A stretch of DNA of 28,045 bases from JAADHY01 sp964428935. Lineage in GTDB: Bacteria > Planctomycetota > Planctomycetia > Planctomycetales > Planctomycetaceae. The translations under genes and the position numbers were made by a program. The notes under the pieces were generated by a model. The model was not told the DNA's origin. It ran no database searches and was given only the letters and a program-made list of their open reading frames with translations. Location of the stretch: NCBI GenBank assembly GCA_964428935.1, contig CAYSAG010000031.1:1-28045 (forward strand), in the 5' to 3' direction. This document shows, one piece after another, positions 23,809 through 28,045 of the stretch. Position 1 is the stretch's first letter. Every line of letters starts with the position of its first letter.

Positions 23809-25350
23809 ATGAACGACGAAACAGCAGACGCGTCGAGCCTTCCAGACGCCGACGTCCAGCCGGAAGCAAGCCGCGAAACCAACGCGGACGACCGGCGCCA
23901 GGCCAACGGCCGAGTGCTGGCTTACCAGGTGTTGCGCACGCACCGTCGGACCGGTCAGTTTGTACACCGGTTGCTGGAAGAGGCGCTGAGCGGCGAGTTT
24001 TCGGGGCTGCGGGCCGCCGAGGTGCGTCTGGCGACCGAGCTGGCGGCTGGCGTCGTCCGTCGCAAGGCTACGCTCAACGCGCTGGTCGAAGCTCACTCGA
24101 CCCGACGTCGCCACTTGGTCGAGGCCGACTTGTGGTTGCTGCTGCAATTGGGCGTGTACCAGCTGGTTTTCCTGTCGGTGCCGGCTCACGCGGCGGTCCA
24201 CGAGACCGTGGAGCTGGCGAAAGTGATTGGTCGCCCTCGGTGGACCGGCTTCCTGAACGCCGTCCTGCGCGCGACGCAGCGAAGCCTGACGGACCAGCGG
24301 TGCGACTCGCCGGCACCCAACGCCGTTCCGCTCAACGGCCCCGGCTTCCGCAAGCTGACGCGAGACGTCTTTCCGGACCCGGGCCAGAGCCCCGTGGAGT
24401 ACTTTGCGTCGGCCTTCAGTTTCCCGCCGTGGCTGGCTCGACGGTGGCACCGCCGTTTTGGCACCAGCGAGCTGTTTCGCCTGGGGACCTGGTTCAACAC
24501 GCCGCCGCGACTGGCCGTGCGTCCGAACCGGTTGAAAATCACCCGCGACGAGCTGCTCCGCGTGCTCGACGGCTACGTTTTAAGCGACCTGCCGGCGGCA
24601 GAACAGGCGGCGGAAGAGACGTCGAGCTCGCTCGGCTCGAACCGCGCTGCTCCGTCCGACTCCGGCAACGACCAGTCGCTCCGGTCCCTCGACGAAGTTC
24701 TGTGGCTCGACACTCACGTCCCGGTGCACCTCCTGCCCGGCTTCGAAGAGGGGCTGTTCACCGTGCAAGACCCCGTGGCCATGGAGGCCGTCTTTCTGTT
24801 GGCTCCCAAGCCGGGCGAAAAAGTGTTGGACCTGTGCGCTGGGCCCGGCACGAAGACCACGCTGTTGGCCGAGCTCATGAAAAACAGCGGAACCATTCTG
24901 GCCACCGACACCGACGCCGACCGGCTTGCGAAGGTGGAAGAAAACTGTCGACGGTTGGGGGTCGAAAACGTCCAGACGCAGTTGATTGACGAAGACGGCA
25001 AGACGCTGCCGCCGGGACCGTTCGACGCCGTGCTGGTCGACGTGCCGTGTTCGAACACCGGCGTGCTGGGCAAGCGGCCGGAGGCGCGCTGGCGAGTGCA
25101 ACCGAGCGACTTGGAACAGCTGACGGCCTTGCAGCGGCGGCTGCTGCGGTTGGCGTTGAGCCGCGTTCGGCCTGGCGGCCGAGTGGTCTACTCCACGTGC
25201 AGCATTGAGCCGGAAGAGAACCAGCAGGTGGTGCGGCACTGTCTGCGGCGACGCTCCGACTGTGAGCTGGTCTCGGGACGTCTGTTCGCTCCCGGCCGAC
25301 CCTCCGACGGCGGCTACCAGGCACTCATTGTGCGGCACAAGGTGGTTTGA
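23809..25350 (+). CDS. rsmB: 16S rRNA (cytosine-967-C5)-methyltransferase RsmB
   Basis: SAM-dependent methyltransferase of 513 residues that makes m5C967 in 16S rRNA. An N-terminal NusB-like RNA-binding domain (about 30-165: RVLAYQVLRTHRRTGQFV, PAHAAVHETVELAK, GFLNAVLRA) is followed by a Rossmann methyltransferase. SAM motif I is VLDLCAGPGTKTT. The two-cysteine signature is complete: Cys414 in DVPCSNTGVLGKRPEARWR and Cys464 in YSTCSIEPEENQQVV. Length is greater than the E. coli protein because of a polar N-terminus and an insert near residues 260-300 (EQAAEETSSSLGSN). AAGGA precedes the ATG at 23809. No fmt or def gene, its frequent partners, is present. Confidence 0.95.
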   Translation: MNDETADASSLPDADVQPEASRETNADDRRQANGRVLAYQVLRTHRRTGQFVHRLLEEALSGEFSGLRAAEVRLATELAAGVVRRKATLNALVEAHSTRRRHLVEADLWLLLQLGVYQLVFLSVPAHAAVHETVELAKVIGRPRWTGFLNAVLRATQRSLTDQRCDSPAPNAVPLNGPGFRKLTRDVFPDPGQSPVEYFASAFSFPPWLARRWHRRFGTSELFRLGTWFNTPPRLAVRPNRLKITRDELLRVLDGYVLSDLPAAEQAAEETSSSLGSNRAAPSDSGNDQSLRSLDEVLWLDTHVPVHLLPGFEEGLFTVQDPVAMEAVFLLAPKPGEKVLDLCAGPGTKTTLLAELMKNSGTILATDTDADRLAKVEENCRRLGVENVQTQLIDEDGKTLPPGPFDAVLVDVPCSNTGVLGKRPEARWRVQPSDLEQLTALQRRLLRLALSRVRPGGRVVYSTCSIEPEENQQVVRHCLRRRSDCELVSGRLFAPGRPSDGGYQALIVRHKVV

Positions 25351-25812
25351 GGGGTCTCGAGACGAGAGGCTGACCCGGCCGGGCGAAAAGCGGTTGCAAG
25401 CGGGGGTGCGCGTCGGCGGCTTGTCACGGAAAAATCACGCGGCTCGAGTGTGCTTTGTCCTCGACGGCTGCTCGGCCCGCTTCGCGTCGACAGGTGCATT
25501 CCGGGAAGCTCGTCGCTATTCTGTCTTTCCGTTGCTGGGCTGGGCGTCGAGCCCGCCGGCGCGTCCGGACGGGGGCAAGCTGACGCGGAACGTCGGGCCG
25601 TTCGCGGCTGGACGCGTTGGTGCGTACCGCGGCCTTCCGCTTCGAGGGCAGCGGGGCGGCTGGGCTCTCGGACAACCGAGTCTCCGCAGCAAGGTTGCGC
25701 CGAGCGACGTCGGTGAGCGTTTCTTGAGGTCACGGCAGTCTGCGCTCGCGGGAGCGGGCGTCCAGCCGAGAACTCGGGCTGCGTGTCAGCAAACTGAAGC
25801 GAAGGAGAAGCC
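25351..25812. other. 462 bp spacer before hemL
   Basis: No gene supported. GTCTCGAGAC, a 10-bp palindrome, lies at 25354-25363 just after the rsmB stop. A TATTCT box near 25518 lacks a -35. Nothing else is clear. Confidence 0.55.
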
Positions 25813-27111
25813 ATGCCGGAACTGAAGCGCGACCAGAGTCGGGCTCACTTTGAGCGAGCGTGTCGGGTCATTCCGGGCGGCGTGAACAGTCCGGCCCGTG
25901 CTTTCGGTGCGGTGGGCGGAAACCCGCTGGTCATTGACCGAGGCGAAGGCGCTTACCTTTACGACATCGACGGCAACCGTTTCATTGACTACGTCTGCTC
26001 GTGGGGGCCACTCATTCTGGGCCACCGGCACGAGGCCGTGCTTTCGGCCGTTGAAGAGGTGCTTCGACGGGGGACCAGTTTCGGCGCGCCGACCGAGCTG
26101 GAGACGGCTTTGGCGGAGCTGGTGGTCGAGGCCGTTCCGTCGGTGGAGAAAGTTCGAATGGTCAACTCGGGCACCGAGGCGACCATGAGTGCCATTCGGG
26201 TCGCTCGGGGCTTCACCGGCCGAGACCTGGTCGTCAAGTTCGCCGGCTGCTACCACGGCCACGTCGACAGCTTGCTGGTGCAGGCTGGCAGCGGAGCGCT
26301 GACGCACGGCACACCGTCCAGCCCGGGCGTCCCGCAAAGTTTCATCGAAAAAACGCTGGTGCTTGAGTTCAACGAGCCGCAGCAACTGGAAGACGCGTTC
26401 GCTCAGCACGGCGACCAGATTGCCTGTGTCATTCTGGAGCCGGTGGTGGGGAACATGGGCACGGTGCTGCCGGAACCCGAGTTCTTGCAGGCCGCTCGTG
26501 ACCTGTGCACCCGCTACGGCTCGGTGCTCATTTTCGACGAAGTCATGACCGGGTTTCGTGTGGCGTACGGCGGAGCCCAGGCTCGGTTCAACGTGACCCC
26601 CGACCTGACCACGCTGGGCAAGATTCTTGGTGGAGGCATGCCCGTCGGCGCGTACGGCGGCCGGAGCGAAATCATGGACGTCGTCTCTCCGGTCGGACCG
26701 GTGTACCAAGCGGGGACGCTGTCCGGCAACCCGGTGGCCATGGCCTGCGGTGTGGCCACGCTGGAGGTGCTCAAACGGACGGACCCGTACGACGAGCTGG
26801 AAGAACGGACGACGCGTCTGGTCACGGGCCTGAAAGAAGCCGCCGAAGCCGCCGGTGTGCCCGTGCAGGTCGCTCACGTCGGCAGCATGTTCACCGTGTT
26901 CTTCAACCCCGAGCCAGTCCGAAACTACACGGTCGCTCGCCGGTGTGACACCGACCGGTTCGCTCGCTACTTCCAAGGCATGCTCGAGCGGGGCGTGTAC
27001 TTGCCGTGCAGCCAGTTTGAAGCCAACTTCGTTTCGACCGCTCACACCGACCAAGACATTGACCAAACCATTCAGGCGGCTCGCGAGGTGTTTGCCGAGC
27101 TGGCGCAGTGA
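25813..27111 (+). CDS. hemL: Glutamate-1-semialdehyde 2,1-aminomutase HemL
   Basis: PLP-dependent cytosolic enzyme that converts glutamate-1-semialdehyde to 5-aminolevulinate in C5-pathway tetrapyrrole synthesis. The 432 residues match the family: VIPGGVNSPARAF, SWGPLILGH, NSGTEATMSAIRVARG, FAGCYHGHVD, IFDEVMTGFR, and the PLP lysine Lys270 in TLGKILGGGMPVGAYGG. The string AGTLSGNPVAMACG further confirms the assignment over other class III aminotransferases. The ATG at 25813 has GAAGGAGAAG in ideal position. No other hem gene is in the window. Confidence 0.97.
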   Translation: MPELKRDQSRAHFERACRVIPGGVNSPARAFGAVGGNPLVIDRGEGAYLYDIDGNRFIDYVCSWGPLILGHRHEAVLSAVEEVLRRGTSFGAPTELETALAELVVEAVPSVEKVRMVNSGTEATMSAIRVARGFTGRDLVVKFAGCYHGHVDSLLVQAGSGALTHGTPSSPGVPQSFIEKTLVLEFNEPQQLEDAFAQHGDQIACVILEPVVGNMGTVLPEPEFLQAARDLCTRYGSVLIFDEVMTGFRVAYGGAQARFNVTPDLTTLGKILGGGMPVGAYGGRSEIMDVVSPVGPVYQAGTLSGNPVAMACGVATLEVLKRTDPYDELEERTTRLVTGLKEAAEAAGVPVQVAHVGSMFTVFFNPEPVRNYTVARRCDTDRFARYFQGMLERGVYLPCSQFEANFVSTAHTDQDIDQTIQAAREVFAELAQ

Positions 27112-27151
27112 ACGGCCGGCTTGGGGGCCAAGCGACTGGAACGGGTCACCC

Positions 27152-28045
27152 ATGAGCAACCGACGTCGGTTAAGCCGCGGAACGGGGTTCGAGGCGGGAC
27201 AAGCGGCGCAAGCGGTCGGGGCGCGTGTCGTCTTCGTTCTCGCCGGCCTTCTTTTGCTCGCTCCGGCTGCCGGCCTGACCGGGGACGCCCGAGCCACGGT
27301 CTTTGAGGTCGGTCCCGGGTGTCGTTACCAGGGTCCGGAGGAGGTGCCGTGGCAACGTCTGACCGCGGGCGACCGTGTGCTCATTCATTGGCGACCGCAG
27401 CCGTACCGAGTCAAATGGGTTCTGTGCTGCCGCGGGACGAAAGACCGACCGATTGTTGTAACTGGCGTGCCCGGTCCTGAAGGCCAACTTCCGGTCATCG
27501 ACGGCCGCTCGGCCGTGACTCCGCCGTTTCTTCAGTTTTGGAACGAGCGGCGTGGGGTCGTGAAAATCGGCGGGGCGAACGTGCCGGAAGACCGCATGCC
27601 GGCCTGGATTGTGCTGCAGGACCTGGAGATCCGAGGCGGGCGGCCGCCGTACGGGTTTGTTTCTCGAAGCGGCGTCCAGCGGTACGCTCGGAACGCCGCC
27701 GCGGTCTACGTGGAGAAGGGCGAACACATTGTCCTTCGACGCTGCACGCTGCGCGACAGCGGCAACGGCCTGTTCGTCGGGCCCGAGTCGGCCGACGTCC
27801 TGGTGGAGGGTTGCCGAATCGAAGCGAACGGCATTGAAGGCAGCGGTTACGAGCACAACGTCTACACCGAGGCTCTGGGCATGGTTTTCCGCGGCAATTG
27901 GCTGGGGCCTCTTCGTCCCGGCTGCAACGGAACCAACCTGAAAGACCGCTCCGCCGGCCTGGTGGTCTGCTACAACTGGATTGAAGGCGGAAACCGGCAA
28001 CTGGACCTGGTCGACGCGGAAGACAGCCCGCGGCTGCGAAACGAC
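27152..28045 (+). CDS. Secreted right-handed parallel beta-helix protein, 3' end beyond window
   Basis: An open reading frame from the ATG at 27152 runs to the last base with no stop (298 codons visible), reading past the edge of the window. It starts with Arg-rich MSNRRRLSRG, then a hydrophobic stretch (ARVVFVLAGLLLLAPAAGL) and a likely cleavage near ARA at 45-47, so the product should be exported. The mature part has the feel of a pectate-lyase/polygalacturonase-like beta-helix: AVYVEKGEHIVLRRCTLRDS, GNGLFVGPESADVLVEGCRI, HNVYTEALGMVFRGNWLG and AGLVVCYNWIEGG. Asn/Gly-rich rungs end in conserved polar turns. Enzyme activity is not evident. The ribosome site is weak, so the start rests on the signal peptide. 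It lies 40 bp after hemL, but coexpression is uncertain. Confidence 0.82.
   Translation, partial: MSNRRRLSRGTGFEAGQAAQAVGARVVFVLAGLLLLAPAAGLTGDARATVFEVGPGCRYQGPEEVPWQRLTAGDRVLIHWRPQPYRVKWVLCCRGTKDRPIVVTGVPGPEGQLPVIDGRSAVTPPFLQFWNERRGVVKIGGANVPEDRMPAWIVLQDLEIRGGRPPYGFVSRSGVQRYARNAAAVYVEKGEHIVLRRCTLRDSGNGLFVGPESADVLVEGCRIEANGIEGSGYEHNVYTEALGMVFRGNWLGPLRPGCNGTNLKDRSAGLVVCYNWIEGGNRQLDLVDAEDSPRLRND

Noticed and set aside
27170..28000. - strand reading frame opposite the beta-helix gene
   Set aside because: No family features. The + strand frame carries a signal peptide and beta-helix rungs.

Overview
The window comes from a GC-rich bacterium (about two thirds G+C by eye). It is most likely a member of the Planctomycetota. 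The pointers are a Tat-exported DUF6807 ('PmoA'-type) protein, a leucine-rich-repeat protein built of exact 24-residue units, a LysM-L,D-transpeptidase with a long low-complexity linker, secreted beta-propeller and beta-helix proteins, tandem HDOD proteins, and a low coding density of roughly 80%. No rRNA, tRNA, phage, IS element or CRISPR array is visible. Two runs of exactly 100 N (3417-3516 and 6254-6353) are scaffold gaps, so this is a draft or metagenome assembly. The first gap cuts two genes. The second lies inside a short tandem repeat.

Layout. From 1 to 6173 on the + strand are queG, dapB, a DUF6807 secreted protein (3' end lost in the gap), an LRR protein (5' end lost in the gap), a TauE/SafE permease and deoC. 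At 6510-7922 on the - strand is a membrane-anchored LysM/L,D-transpeptidase. It is separated by a 740 bp divergent, repeat-rich spacer from a + strand nucleotide-sugar block (8663-13070). That block holds a GalE-type epimerase, UDP-glucuronate decarboxylase (UDP-xylose synthase), UDP-glucuronate 4-epimerase and glucose-1-phosphate thymidylyltransferase. Next come a secreted glycosidase-like beta-propeller and a CtBP-type 2-hydroxyacid dehydrogenase (13162-15794). From 15960 to 19772 the - strand carries two successive tandem paralogue pairs: two lipoproteins and two HDOD proteins. The right part is on the + strand: an atypical SDR, aroA, rsmB, hemL and the open 5' part of a secreted parallel beta-helix protein.

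How it fits together. Most genes are single units separated by 60-760 bp, and the only overlapping start/stop is in the HDOD pair. The functional theme in the middle is the cell envelope and exopolysaccharide: nucleotide-sugar interconversion (UDP-Glc/UDP-Gal, UDP-GlcA to UDP-Xyl, UDP-GlcA to UDP-GalA, dTDP-Glc) next to wall crosslinking and exported carbohydrate-related proteins. The rest is housekeeping: queuosine, lysine/diaminopimelate, deoxyribose-phosphate, shikimate, 16S rRNA methylation and tetrapyrrole synthesis.

Most worth a second look are four things. A composite hairpin element occurs in two intergenic regions. GATC is strikingly scarce, and Ile codons run against the GC bias. 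The HDOD and lipoprotein paralogue pairs are consecutive. The divergent spacer at 7923-8662 is rich in structure.
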